This document shows, in pieces, positions 1 through 6,990 of a DNA stretch of 11,715 nucleotides. Made by a program: the position numbers and the translations under genes. The stretch lies in NCBI GenBank assembly GCA_023336765.1, contig JAMBLL010000131.1, positions 1 to 11,715 on the forward strand. The letters run 5' to 3'. This DNA comes from Actinomycetes bacterium (lineage in GTDB: Bacteria > Actinomycetota > Acidimicrobiia > Spongiisociales > UBA5794). Numbering within the stretch: position 1 is the stretch's first letter; every line of letters begins with the position of its first letter. Below the pieces are notes generated by a model. The model saw only the letters and a program-made list of their open reading frames with translations. It was not told the origin of the DNA and made no database searches.

Positions 1-12
1 CGAGGACTCGCC

Positions 13-34
13 AGTCCCCCTTGAAAGGGGGACT
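13..34. terminator. GC-rich hairpin, possible terminator upstream of the dinG-like gene
   Basis: The arms AGTCCCCCTT and AAGGGGGACT are perfect reverse complements (10 bp, 2-nt gap; realistically an 8-bp stem with a six-base loop). They are followed by GTGTTTG, a weak T-rich stretch. This suits an intrinsic terminator for a gene lying left of the window, but the U-tract is poor, so it could instead be a transcript-processing stem. Just before it, positions 1-11 read CGAGGACTCGC, a box that recurs in reverse orientation at 9561-9571. Confidence 0.5.
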
Positions 35-169
35 GTGTTTGTAGCAGGGCTCGTGTATTGAGGTTGAAAAGCGGGAACGTTGCTGCCCACCGACCCCGCT
101 CATTTCCGAAGAGCTCGTCGTCCCTTCGATGTTGCATTTCCCGCCAGAGCGGCAAGACTCGATGGGGTT

Positions 170-2182
170 GTGAAGAACCAACCTCGACAAATACCGCCCG
201 CACCCGTCGTGGCCGTCGATGTCCTCGACGATGTCCTCGACGCCACGGGCGGTCAGCATCGCCCGGGTCAGGTGGACATGGCAGCGTGGGTCGCACAGGC
301 GATCTCTGATGGCCACCATCTGCTGTGTGAGGCAGGTACTGGCATTGGCAAGTCCTTCGGCTATCTCATCCCTGCCATCACGTCACACAAGCGCGTGGTC
401 ATTGCCACATCTACCAAGACCCTTCAGGACCAGATCGCAGCTGACCTGCCCCGGATTCTCGCAGTCGCTGGTGTTGAAGGCCATACTCCAAGGACCGCCA
501 TCATCAAGGGACGCGCGTCATATGTCTGCCCGGCCAAGGCGGCCGATTACGATGTGCAACTTACGCTTGGCGGAACCTCTGAGTCTGACATCGATGATCG
601 GGTCGGTGTCCTCATCAACTGGTGGCGAGATGGTGGTGATGGTCAGAGAGACCACGCACCAGTTGAGGTCACGAACGCTCAGTGGGGCACTATCTCGACA
701 TCGGGAATGGAGTGTCCCGCCACTCGGTGCAGCTACAAGAACGATTGTCCTGCCATGGAGGCCCTCGACGCCGCGAGGGAAGCGGAGATCATCATCTGCA
801 ATCACCATCTCTACGGTGCAGACATCTCGTCTGAGGGTTCGGTCCTTGGGGCTCATGACGCTGTGGTTTTCGATGAGGCCCACAGGCTCGAGGATGCGTT
901 GTGTTCGAGTGTCGGGATCACGCTCACACCGAGACGTGTCGCCATCTTCATCTCCCAGGCAAACACCTTGCTCAAGCGCATCGATATGGACACGTCTCAA
1001 CGTACCTCACTCACGTCAGACCTTTGGAAGCGGGCCAAGGAATTCGAAGGTTGGATGGCGTCCAACATCGGAAACGTGGATCTGCCCCTCCATGGCTCCT
1101 GGTACACGTCCGCAAGAAAGCTATCCGACACCGTCAGAGCGGTGAGCGATGCGATCGTCGAGATCACCAAGCAGCCTGGGGCAACCTTCGAGTTGGCTGT
1201 CATTGGACACGGCGAACGGACACTCAATCTTGCGGGACATCTCGTGGGTGACCTCGCCGTGCTCACCAGTGACGACGGATCAAGCAATGGACACGTGTGT
1301 TGGATCGATCCTGGACCGAATCTGCGTACGAGCCCCATATCGATCTCGGGATCGTTCAGTGATCGGGCTGCCACCGTTACCACCATCTGCACCTCAGCAA
1401 CACTCACCGTCGATGGGTCCTTTGAGCCTCTCACCAGAGCTCTCGGCTACGGCGTTGAGGTGTCCGACATGTCGGAGCCGTACGAGGATGAGGAGCCATC
1501 AGACCCACTGCGCTACATGTCTTTGCGTGTCGGGTCGCCCTTTGACTATCCGAGCCAGGCTGGGCTGTATCTCCCCCAACTGCCGGACCCGAGCGATCCG
1601 GGATGGGGCGATGCCGTTGCGGACCTTACAAACGATCTCGTGGCCCGTGCCGGTGGCCGAGCGCTCATCCTGTGCACCTCCAACGCGGCGGTCGCCCGTA
1701 TCGCTGACAAGCTCAGCGAGCATCAGCAATCCTCCCTGGGTGATGGTCATCAGATTCTTGTGCAGGGTGCCGTGCCACGCCAGAAGCTCCTCGATACGTT
1801 CCGGACGGAGGCCACTTCTGTTCTTGTGGCCACGATGGGATTCTGGGAAGGAGTTGACATCGTCGGCGACGCCTGTCAGATCGTGATCCTTGATCGTATC
1901 CCATTCCCTCGCCCCGACGATCCGTTGTGGCAAGCTCGCAGACAGGCCGCCGCAGACGATGGGTATCCGCCGTTCTTCGCGGTGGATCTTCCACGTGCAG
2001 CGAACCTCACTGCCCAGGGTGCGGGCCGCCTCATCAGGACTCACACAGACAGGGGCCTCATCGTGTTGTGCGACAGCCGTATTCGTACCCGCAGCTATGG
2101 GCGCACGATCATCAACACACTCCCCGAGATGCCGATCCTCACAACCATCGACGAAGCCGGCGCGTACCTCGACCAACTCTAA
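170..2182 (+). CDS. dinG: DinG-type ATP-dependent helicase (XPD/Rad3-like, Fe-S cluster)
   Basis: Superfamily 2 DNA helicase of the DinG/XPD group. These unwind DNA 5' to 3' using ATP and an iron-sulphur cluster, and act in DNA repair and replication-fork maintenance. From the GTG at 170 the protein has 670 residues. It shows an RPGQ Q-motif at 31-34, Walker A AGTGIGKS at 55-62, and four cysteines (120, 182, 187, 193) spaced like the DinG Fe-S site. ICNHHL follows shortly after, DEAH is at 235-238, TSATL lies mid-protein, and the C-terminal motif QGAGRLIR is present. The open frame extends upstream to a TTG at 80. I prefer GTG 170 because it puts the Q-motif about 30 residues from the N-terminus and gives the usual length of actinobacterial DinG (around 660-670). 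The 29 or so extra upstream residues are Arg/Ala/Pro-rich with no recognisable motif. No strong ribosome-binding site precedes either start. It converges on the PPOX gene across 22 bp. Confidence 0.93.
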   Translation: MKNQPRQIPPAPVVAVDVLDDVLDATGGQHRPGQVDMAAWVAQAISDGHHLLCEAGTGIGKSFGYLIPAITSHKRVVIATSTKTLQDQIAADLPRILAVAGVEGHTPRTAIIKGRASYVCPAKAADYDVQLTLGGTSESDIDDRVGVLINWWRDGGDGQRDHAPVEVTNAQWGTISTSGMECPATRCSYKNDCPAMEALDAAREAEIIICNHHLYGADISSEGSVLGAHDAVVFDEAHRLEDALCSSVGITLTPRRVAIFISQANTLLKRIDMDTSQRTSLTSDLWKRAKEFEGWMASNIGNVDLPLHGSWYTSARKLSDTVRAVSDAIVEITKQPGATFELAVIGHGERTLNLAGHLVGDLAVLTSDDGSSNGHVCWIDPGPNLRTSPISISGSFSDRAATVTTICTSATLTVDGSFEPLTRALGYGVEVSDMSEPYEDEEPSDPLRYMSLRVGSPFDYPSQAGLYLPQLPDPSDPGWGDAVADLTNDLVARAGGRALILCTSNAAVARIADKLSEHQQSSLGDGHQILVQGAVPRQKLLDTFRTEATSVLVATMGFWEGVDIVGDACQIVILDRIPFPRPDDPLWQARRQAAADDGYPPFFAVDLPRAANLTAQGAGRLIRTHTDRGLIVLCDSRIRTRSYGRTIINTLPEMPILTTIDEAGAYLDQL

Positions 2183-2204
2183 GAATTCGAGTCTTGCGGC
2201 TGGC

Positions 2205-2630
2205 TCACTCGGTGACGTTCACCGCTCCTGAGAGTCGTTCACAATGGAGTCGGACCAGGAACTCGCCCGGGACTCCATTGCGTGCTCCGAACTCATCAGC
2301 ACGGTCTTGGCCCATGTAACGCCCCCCGATGCGTGTCGCGTAGGCGAGGAGGTCGTCTGGGTCCTCGCTGATCGTAACTGGGCCAGTTGCAACAACATGC
2401 GCGTACGACGGTGCGCCGGTATCAACGGATACCGCAGCGCGACCCTCACGGGTCAGGTTCTTTCCCTTGACAGACGTCGCCCAGGTATTGAACACTATGT
2501 CATCACCATCAACAACGAACCAGATCGGAGTCACGTGAGGCCGCCCATCTGCCCGCACAGTTGCCAGATGCCCTGTCCGGGTCCCCTCCGCAAGGAACAC
2601 CAGCGCCTCATCCCTTGTCATCGTGCGCAT
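2205..2630 (-). CDS. PPOX-class (pyridoxamine-phosphate-oxidase-like) F420/flavin-dependent protein
   Basis: A 141-residue split-barrel protein of the pyridoxamine 5'-phosphate oxidase-like superfamily. In Actinobacteria small members of this type (Rv1155-like) bind coenzyme F420 or FMN and reduce diverse substrates. Family signatures include the N-terminal GHLATVRADGRPHVTPIWF stretch (about residues 20-38), then VFNTW and KGKNL (around 55-59), which in this fold contacts the cofactor phosphate. The second half has ATGPVTI and a C-terminal LVRLHCERL strand. Length is normal for single-domain members. The ATG at 2630 has only a weak GAG-type ribosome-binding site, and a second ATG three codons in (2621) is an alternative. 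It lies downstream of and codirectional with the flavin reductase-like gene, so both may be cotranscribed across a 124-bp repeat-bearing spacer. The substrate cannot be told from sequence, and FMN versus F420 is not decided. Confidence 0.85.
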   Translation of the reverse strand: MRTMTRDEALVFLAEGTRTGHLATVRADGRPHVTPIWFVVDGDDIVFNTWATSVKGKNLTREGRAAVSVDTGAPSYAHVVATGPVTISEDPDDLLAYATRIGGRYMGQDRADEFGARNGVPGEFLVRLHCERLSGAVNVTE

Positions 2631-2642
2631 ATGATCTCAAGA

Positions 2643-2756
2643 CAGATCGCTCGTGGACTCGCCCCTAGAAGCCAGACATCGGACGGCTCGCTGTGCTCGC
2701 TACCGGACGGAGTTGCGTCTGGTGTCTCGTATCTGGCGTCTGACATCTTCCGATTC
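2643..2756. repeat. Intergenic repeat block: CAGATCGCTCG box plus short heptamer array
   Basis: The spacer between the two redox genes has no gene but is structured. CAGATCGCTCGTGGACTCGC (2643-2662) matches a box found twice at 6991-7048. CTCGCTGTGCTCGC (around 2687-2700) resembles CTCGCTGCGCTCGC near 6979-6992. From 2715 it runs in exact 7-nt steps: GCGTCTG, GTGTCTC, GTATCTG, GCGTCTG, ACATCTT (to 2749), with a looser CCGATTC to 2756 reaching the 3' end of the flavin reductase-like gene. Confidence 0.6.
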
Positions 2757-3255
2757 AGTGCCCTCGTCTGGTTCCGCCGTACTTCATGCGGGTGTCAGAC
2801 ATCGATGCCGGGCGTGCCTCATCGTTGTTGATGCCCGCGTCAACGAGTTCCCCGATAAAGAAAGTATGGCTTCCACAGTCGATGCTTTGACGCAGTTCGC
2901 AGTCCATCCACGCAATGGCGTCGGTGAAGATGGGAACACCGGTTGTCCCCTCCTCGATGGACCAGCCATTGAGCGCCATGCCGTCCTTGTTCGCTGGTTT
3001 GGAGAATTTCACGAACGGTCTGGTGTTCGTTGCATCCCACAGGTTCACAGAGAAGGCGCCCCCGTCAGCGATCAGGCGATGTGTGACCGCCTCCTTGTCG
3101 ACGCCCACGCCGATGAGTACGGGTTCCTGGGCGACCTGGGTTATCCACGACGTTGTCATAGCGTTCCAGTCATCGTCTGACCGTGACCCGACAAGGGCGA
3201 GAGCGTTCGGGATCTTCCATGTGACCTTGTTGATCAGTTCGTCATCTAGCGCCAT
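2755..3255 (-). CDS. Flavin reductase-like domain protein (FMN-binding split barrel)
   Basis: A 166-residue protein resembling the flavin reductase-like family (HpaC/ActVB type), which binds FMN and often supplies reduced flavin to a partner monooxygenase. The N-terminal half fits: IPNALALVGSRS, then NAMTTSWITQVAQEPVLIGVGV, then THRLIADGGAFSVNLW. These correspond to the FMN-contacting barrel strands. The later FIGELVDAG strand is also typical. Start choice: ATG at 3255 has AGAAGG six nucleotides upstream. The in-frame TTG at 3261 would sit directly against that ribosome-binding site and is unlikely. The 3' end abuts a heptamer repeat block, so its last few residues (YGGTRRGH) may not be ancestral. 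No partner oxygenase is in the window. A general NAD(P)H:flavin oxidoreductase or a haem/F420-binding relative are alternatives. Confidence 0.82.
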   Translation of the reverse strand: MALDDELINKVTWKIPNALALVGSRSDDDWNAMTTSWITQVAQEPVLIGVGVDKEAVTHRLIADGGAFSVNLWDATNTRPFVKFSKPANKDGMALNGWSIEEGTTGVPIFTDAIAWMDCELRQSIDCGSHTFFIGELVDAGINNDEARPASMSDTRMKYGGTRRGH

Positions 3256-3318
3256 CTTCAACCTTCTGATGTGGGGAGCAGAACACTAGGCCACTCATCG
3301 CCGCGTCAATGACGACGA

Positions 3319-3915
3319 TCAGATGTCCGCGCGGCAGAGTCGGGTGGCGATATCGAGGCTGGCAGTCTCTTCGATCTCGCAGTCGGCCTGGAACGCCTTG
3401 ACAGCCCTCTGGGTACCGTTCCCATAGTCGCCGTCAGCGGGGCCTGGGTACAGCTCGAGGTCCATGAGGAACTCCTGGAGGCCGGTGACGTACTCCTCGT
3501 TGGATTCAAGGGTCTCTGCCATTGCAGCATCCGTCTGGGGGCCGTATTGGCCATCTGCCTCGATCCCTACATCCGTCTGGAATGCAGTGATCGCAGCTTG
3601 GGTCTGATCACCAGCGATCCCGTCGATCGGCCCTGTGTAGAAACCGAGGAACGCGAGGTCTCCCTGGACAACGATGATCGTTGCTGTTGCGGGAATATCT
3701 GATCCGGGAGGTGTGCTGGTCGTCGTTGGTGCGGGTGCTGTTGTTGGGACAGGAGCCGATGTCGTCGGAGGCGTCGTTGTCAGGGCTGCGATGGTCGTCG
3801 TTGTAGTAGTGGTGGCATCATCGCCACCTCCACATGCAGTTGCCACAAGTGCGAGCACTGCCGCGACGATCAAGAGCTTGCGCGTTCGGCTACTGGGGCT
3901 GTGTACCTTGACCAT
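3319..3915 (-). CDS. Lipoprotein with Thr-rich linker and two peptidoglycan-binding-like repeats
   Basis: A predicted secreted lipoprotein of 198 residues. A basic N-terminus (SRTRK) precedes a hydrophobic stretch ending VATAC, with the lipidation cysteine at residue 28. A Thr/Ala/Pro-rich linker follows (about 34-70, including a run of seven Thr), typical of actinobacterial surface lipoproteins. Two PG_binding_1-like repeats come next. The first (about 78-130) carries VQGDLAFLGFYTGPIDGIAG and ITAFQTDVGIEADGQYG. The second (about 140-196) carries LQEFLMDLELYPGPADGDYG and VKAFQADC. The xxGPxDGxxGxxTxxAxxxFQ pattern is the family hallmark. I place the start at ATG 3915 because the signal peptide begins there; a GGTGGG ribosome-binding site lies close by. 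The frame stays open to 4116, but that extension overlaps the divergent promoters and HMA gene. It has no catalytic domain, so it probably tethers to or senses the wall. Confidence 0.85.
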   Translation of the reverse strand: MVKVHSPSSRTRKLLIVAAVLALVATACGGGDDATTTTTTTIAALTTTPPTTSAPVPTTAPAPTTTSTPPGSDIPATATIIVVQGDLAFLGFYTGPIDGIAGDQTQAAITAFQTDVGIEADGQYGPQTDAAMAETLESNEEYVTGLQEFLMDLELYPGPADGDYGNGTQRAVKAFQADCEIEETASLDIATRLCRADI

Positions 3916-3949
3916 GATCCCACCATTTCCTCGGGAAGTTCTTGGATTC

Positions 3950-3977
3950 ATCCTACTCGAAAATGCTGATCTGTCAC
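3950..3977 (-). promoter_or_regulatory. Putative sigma-A-type promoter for the peptidoglycan-binding lipoprotein
   Basis: On the minus strand GTGACA (3977-3972) and TAGGAT (3955-3950) are separated by 16 bp. They lie about 35 bp upstream of the ATG at 3915. GTGACA matches five of six bases of the -35 consensus. Read by eye only. Confidence 0.4.
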
Positions 3978-3998
3978 ATGGGCTGCGTCCGCTACAAT
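3971..3998 (+). promoter_or_regulatory. Putative sigma-A-type promoter for the HMA-domain gene
   Basis: CTGTCA (3971-3976) and TACAAT (3993-3998) are separated by 16 bp, giving a predicted start near 4005 and a 5' leader of about 20 nt before the ATG at 4026. TACAAT is a five-of-six match to the -10 consensus. The -35 box overlaps the -35 box of the divergent lipoprotein promoter. Confidence 0.4.
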
Positions 3999-4025
3999 TG
4001 ATGGTCCCAACAACTGCGGTGATCA

Positions 4026-4265
4026 ATGTCCATCGAAAGCACGCGCATCGCCATTGACGCTCTGTCGTGTGGCGACTGCGACTGTGGTGCCTGTCTGACC
4101 TCAGCGGTCGCCGCACTCAAGGCGTTCGATGGTGTCGTCAACGTGAGGTTCGATCGCCGGAAGCTGGAGTTCATCGTGCGCTACGAGGAGTCCATTACCG
4201 ACACGCTGGTTCTTCACGAAGCGGTGCAGTCGTGCGGCCTGATCATTGTTCCAACACACGTCTGA
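4026..4265 (+). CDS. Small HMA-type (heavy-metal-associated) domain protein with two CxxC pairs
   Basis: A 79-residue single-domain protein resembling CopZ/HMA metallochaperones, which carry soft metals such as Cu(I) in the cytoplasm. The order is that of the ferredoxin-like HMA fold: strand TRIAID, cysteine loop, helix LTSAVAALKAF, GVVNVRFD, then LEFIVRYEES and helix LVLHEAVQSCGL. Aligning the helix and GV turn to ordinary HMA domains puts C20-x-x-C23 at the canonical metal site. A second pair, C15-x-x-C18, directly precedes it, giving CxxCxCxxC; a fifth Cys is at 70. Classical HMA proteins have only one pair. The ATG at 4026 has a weak GGTG ribosome-binding site. No P-type ATPase or metal regulator is nearby, so the metal is unknown. 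The domain call is by pattern and fairly safe; the function is inferred. Confidence 0.75.
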   Translation: MSIESTRIAIDALSCGDCDCGACLTSAVAALKAFDGVVNVRFDRRKLEFIVRYEESITDTLVLHEAVQSCGLIIVPTHV

Positions 4266-4325
4266 TTCTTCTCTCTCTCCCGGTCCTCCGGGGAAGATGT
4301 CGAGGAACGTGACAGAGGGTGGCCT

Positions 4326-4347
4326 GCGAACAGGGCCCCCTGTTCGC
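4326..4347. terminator. Bidirectional hairpin terminator between convergent genes
   Basis: GCGAACAGGG and CCCTGTTCGC form a perfect 10-bp inverted repeat separated by CC. It sits in the 89-bp space between the stop of the HMA gene (4265) and the stop of the SIMPL gene (4355), where a terminator is expected for both directions. The flanking T-tracts are weak on both strands. Confidence 0.65.
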
Positions 4348-4354
4348 TATCTGC

Positions 4355-5092
4355 TTAGCTGTCTATCGCGTATTCCACTGTCAACGTCACCGCGACCTGC
4401 TGGGTGCCAGGACTGATGGGCGTCACAGCGTCAGAGACCGCGCTCAGTGCTGCTTCATTGAACGCGATCGGAACGGGCGGTGACGAGAAAGTCTCCACGA
4501 TCGAGATAGGAGACCCGAGTATTACACCAGACAGCTCAGCGAGTTGTTCAGCCTTGGTACTGGCGTCTTCCCATGCTGCGGCACGTGCCGCCTCGACCAG
4601 TTCCTCGTTGTCCTCGATGGAGAACGAAACGCCAGAGACGATGACCGTATCGCCGCCTGCGGCCGCTACGTCGTCGATGATCGCGCCAGCAGCGTCGAGG
4701 TCCCTTACCTTGGCGGTCACGGTGTTGTTCACCTGGTAGCCCACGAGTTCCTGGGTGTCGTTGCGATAGTTGTACTGCGGGTAGATCGAGTAGTTGGAGG
4801 TCTGGATATCGTCCTCGGCAACACCAGCTGACGTCAGGGCTGCTATCACTGCGTCGGCGCTTTCTGCTGCGGTGGCAACTGCAGCGGTGACGCTGTCCTC
4901 GGTCACGGATACTCCGAACGAGATGGTCAGCGTATCGGGTGTGCCCGCGATCTTGCCGATACCTTGGACAGAGATTCCGGCAGTTGATCTCTGGGTGCTT
5001 GCCCCTGTGTTCTCCACGGTCACGGATGGTGTACATGCAGCAGCGACGAGGGCTAGTGCCCCGATGACTGTCACGATGGTTGCTCGTCTCAC
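4355..5092 (-). CDS. SIMPL-domain (DUF541) lipoprotein
   Basis: An envelope lipoprotein of 245 residues. A short signal peptide (RRATIVTVIGALALVAAAC) puts the lipid-modified cysteine at residue 20. The rest is one SIMPL/DUF541 domain. It begins ISVQGIGKIAGTPDTLTISFGVSV and includes the hallmark DDIQTSNYSIYPQYNY segment, then VGYQVNNTVTAKVRDLDAAGAIIDD, then ISFSIEDNEEL-like and ARAAAWEDASTKAEQLAELSGV stretches, and the end strand QVAVTLTVEYAI. Bacterial relatives are periplasmic or surface proteins, some linked to oxidative stress resistance, but no enzymatic activity is established. Start choice: GTG 5092 has AGAGGAG six bases upstream, an excellent ribosome-binding site, and it begins the signal peptide. 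The frame remains open to 5155 but that extension lacks a signal-like start. It converges on the HMA gene and is divergent from the alpha/beta-hydrolase gene. Confidence 0.88.
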   Translation of the reverse strand: MRRATIVTVIGALALVAAACTPSVTVENTGASTQRSTAGISVQGIGKIAGTPDTLTISFGVSVTEDSVTAAVATAAESADAVIAALTSAGVAEDDIQTSNYSIYPQYNYRNDTQELVGYQVNNTVTAKVRDLDAAGAIIDDVAAAGGDTVIVSGVSFSIEDNEELVEAARAAAWEDASTKAEQLAELSGVILGSPISIVETFSSPPVPIAFNEAALSAVSDAVTPISPGTQQVAVTLTVEYAIDS

Positions 5093-5191
5093 GATGAACT
5101 CCTCTCTCTGTTCCACTGATACGACGGTTGGAGCAGACACTCTGGTTCCCCTCACACCGGACAGGATATGAGGCTCGACCCGTGATGTGTC

Positions 5192-5197
5192 TAGTCT
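5192..5197 (+). promoter_or_regulatory. Possible -10 box for a leaderless transcript of the alpha/beta-hydrolase gene
   Basis: TAGTCT (TAnnnT) ends six bases before the GTG at 5204, so transcription would begin at or next to the start codon. No Shine-Dalgarno sequence precedes the GTG. Leaderless mRNAs with this spacing are common in Actinobacteria. No convincing -35 box is visible. Confidence 0.35.
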
Positions 5198-5203
5198 GTC
5201 GGC

Positions 5204-6919
5204 GTGACCGACTCATCCCGTTCTACGCCATCGTTTCTCTCCATTATGTTCGGCCCATTGTCTGGGCCTGGCCTCATTGGTGGCCTTGTGCTCGTGTGGT
5301 TCTCTCTCGGTTCGAGTTTGTTGCCCCGATCGGCGCTGATGCAGGGGATTGTCTCAGCGCTGTCACTTGCGTTCGGATACGCTGTCGGCGTCCTTGTGTG
5401 GTTCCTGGTGCGGTGGATCTCTCGGCTGGGCTCTGGCGGACTGTCTGAAGACTCGATCGGGTCCCGCGTCCGGTGGGCGGCGGTTGCCGGTATCGGCATC
5501 ACGGCCGTTGTAGCGGTTGTTCTGTGGCCTTCTTGGCAGACAGACCAGGGAGAATTGGTCGGCGTTGACCCGCTCGGTGTTGTTGATGGGATCAAGGCGG
5601 TGATGTGGTCGATCGTCGTGTTCGCGATTCTGCTTGGCATATCTCGCCTTGTTCGGTGGGCGGTGTGGGCGCTTGACGCGTTCAACTCGCGACACTTGTC
5701 GGTGCAGATGGCCAGGGGCGTCACCATCGTCATCCTGGTGGCTCTTGTTGGTGGGATGTACTACTTCATTGCCAGCAGCGGCCTTACCAGGTTCGCCAAT
5801 GCGCGTTTCTCTGGAGGAGACACGATCACACTCGAAGGTGTCACTCAGCCGACTGCCTCGGAGCAATCAGGCTCACCTGAATCGCTTGTGGAGTGGGACG
5901 ACCTCGGGTTCCAGGGACGTACGTTCACCGGTGCAGCAACCACCGTTGACGACATCGCTGCGTACCACGGCTCAGCGGACGGTGTCGAGATTCCGATTCG
6001 TGTCTATGCAGGCCTGGACTCTGCCGAGAACACCCAGGAGCGGGCACAGTTGATCGTCGATGAACTGGATCGCACCAACGCAAAGGACCGCGGGGTGCTC
6101 ATGCTTGTTGCGACGACGGGCACAGGCTGGGTTGATCCCCTTGCAGCTGCGGCCCTCGAGTACATGTATCGTGGGGATACGGCGATCGCTGCAATGCAGT
6201 ACTCCTTCCTCCCGAGTTGGATCTCGTTCATTCTCGATACTGAAACGGCGATGGAATCAGGGATAGCGATCAATGAGGCGGTCATCGAGTGGTGGCATGC
6301 CCTACCCGAGAACGATCGGCCCCATCTTGTGGCGTTCGGGGAGAGTCTCGGGTCACTGGGATCCGAAGCTGCATACATCCAGGGTTCTCTCGATGACTCG
6401 CTTGCGTTTGTCCAGTCGAACGTCGACGGAGCGTTGTGGGTCGGTCCCACCGATGCGAACCCTGTCCGTCAGCAACTTCTGGTAGACCGTGAGCCTTCGT
6501 CTCCGGTGTGGAAACCTGTGTACGACGACGGCGCGATAGTGCGTCTCGAGAGCGGACCGGGAAGCCACGACCCGTACGACGATTCCTGGATCGCACCGAG
6601 GGTTATCTACTACCACCACGCGTCGGATCCCGTCGGTTACTGGAACTGGGAGACCCTGTGGAAGTCTCAGGAGTGGACGGACAAGCCTGTCGGCCCCGAC
6701 GTCCCTGACTCTGTGCGCTGGGTTCCGTTCACAACGTTCACTCAGGTGGTGGTCGACCTGATCAACGGGTTCAGTGCGAGTGTCGGCCACGGCCACAACT
6801 ACAACGACACTTTCGCTGAAGGGTGGGCCGTCGTGGCCCCTCTCGATGGTTGGACAGCCAACGACACCCAAGCCCTCCAGACGTATCTCGATTCCCTGGT
6901 GGACCTACCAGGACTATAG
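5204..6919 (+). CDS. Membrane-anchored alpha/beta-hydrolase (Abhydrolase_9 family)
   Basis: A 571-residue protein with an N-terminal membrane domain and a C-terminal hydrolase domain, matching the actinobacterial Abhydrolase_9_N plus Abhydrolase_9 architecture. About five hydrophobic helices lie near residues 22-40, 47-72, 91-108, 128-150 and 170-190. The catalytic part begins near 215-235 (EWDDLGFQGRTF) and contains EIPIRVYAGLD, TTGTGWVDPLAAAALEYMY, GDTAIAAMQYSFLPSWISF and the nucleophile elbow G379-E380-S381-L382-G383. It continues with GALWVGP and a C-terminal GHGHNY, where H529 or H531 is the likely catalytic histidine. Substrates are unknown for the family; a lipid or ester substrate is a guess from the serine-hydrolase fold. 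The GTG start has no ribosome-binding site and may be leaderless. The stop codon lies in the first copy of a tandem repeat. It converges on the AceE-like gene. Confidence 0.9.
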   Translation: MTDSSRSTPSFLSIMFGPLSGPGLIGGLVLVWFSLGSSLLPRSALMQGIVSALSLAFGYAVGVLVWFLVRWISRLGSGGLSEDSIGSRVRWAAVAGIGITAVVAVVLWPSWQTDQGELVGVDPLGVVDGIKAVMWSIVVFAILLGISRLVRWAVWALDAFNSRHLSVQMARGVTIVILVALVGGMYYFIASSGLTRFANARFSGGDTITLEGVTQPTASEQSGSPESLVEWDDLGFQGRTFTGAATTVDDIAAYHGSADGVEIPIRVYAGLDSAENTQERAQLIVDELDRTNAKDRGVLMLVATTGTGWVDPLAAAALEYMYRGDTAIAAMQYSFLPSWISFILDTETAMESGIAINEAVIEWWHALPENDRPHLVAFGESLGSLGSEAAYIQGSLDDSLAFVQSNVDGALWVGPTDANPVRQQLLVDREPSSPVWKPVYDDGAIVRLESGPGSHDPYDDSWIAPRVIYYHHASDPVGYWNWETLWKSQEWTDKPVGPDVPDSVRWVPFTTFTQVVVDLINGFSASVGHGHNYNDTFAEGWAVVAPLDGWTANDTQALQTYLDSLVDLPGL

Positions 6920-6975
6920 GTCTCGGCCCTCGGGGGCCTCGCGGTATGAGGTCGGCCCTGGGGGCCTCCGGTATG
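6918..6975. repeat. Tandem 31/27-bp direct repeat with GGCCC hairpins
   Basis: Copy 1 (6918-6948) and copy 2 (6949-6975) are adjacent. Copy 2 equals copy 1 after removal of four bases (TC, C and G). Each copy contains GGCCC and GGGCC arms (6925-6929 with 6934-6938; 6954-6958 with 6962-6966), so two small GC hairpins stand in tandem directly after the hydrolase stop codon. They may serve as its terminator, though no T-tract follows. Confidence 0.6.
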
Positions 6976-6990
6976 GGCTCGCTGCGCTCG

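Noticed and set aside
80..169. N-terminal extension of the dinG-like protein from TTG at 80
   Set aside because: The 30 extra codons are Arg/Ala/Pro-rich with no motif, and starting at GTG 170 gives the usual distance to the Q-motif and the usual family length. It cannot be fully excluded without proteomics.
518..1000. Long minus-strand open frame (160 codons) inside the dinG-like gene
   Set aside because: It lies wholly within a well-supported helicase reading frame, its product shows no domain, and high GC content favours long antisense frames. The same holds for 1499-2176 and 997-1434 (minus) and 219-1145 and 1149-1886 (plus).
2244..2831. Plus-strand open frame of 195 codons opposite the PPOX gene
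   Set aside because: It covers the PPOX gene, the repeat spacer and the end of the flavin reductase-like gene, and the product has no recognisable fold. The minus-strand frames show clear family motifs.
3916..4116. N-terminal extension of the peptidoglycan-binding lipoprotein upstream of ATG 3915
   Set aside because: It would put 67 residues before the signal peptide and overlap the HMA gene and both predicted promoters.
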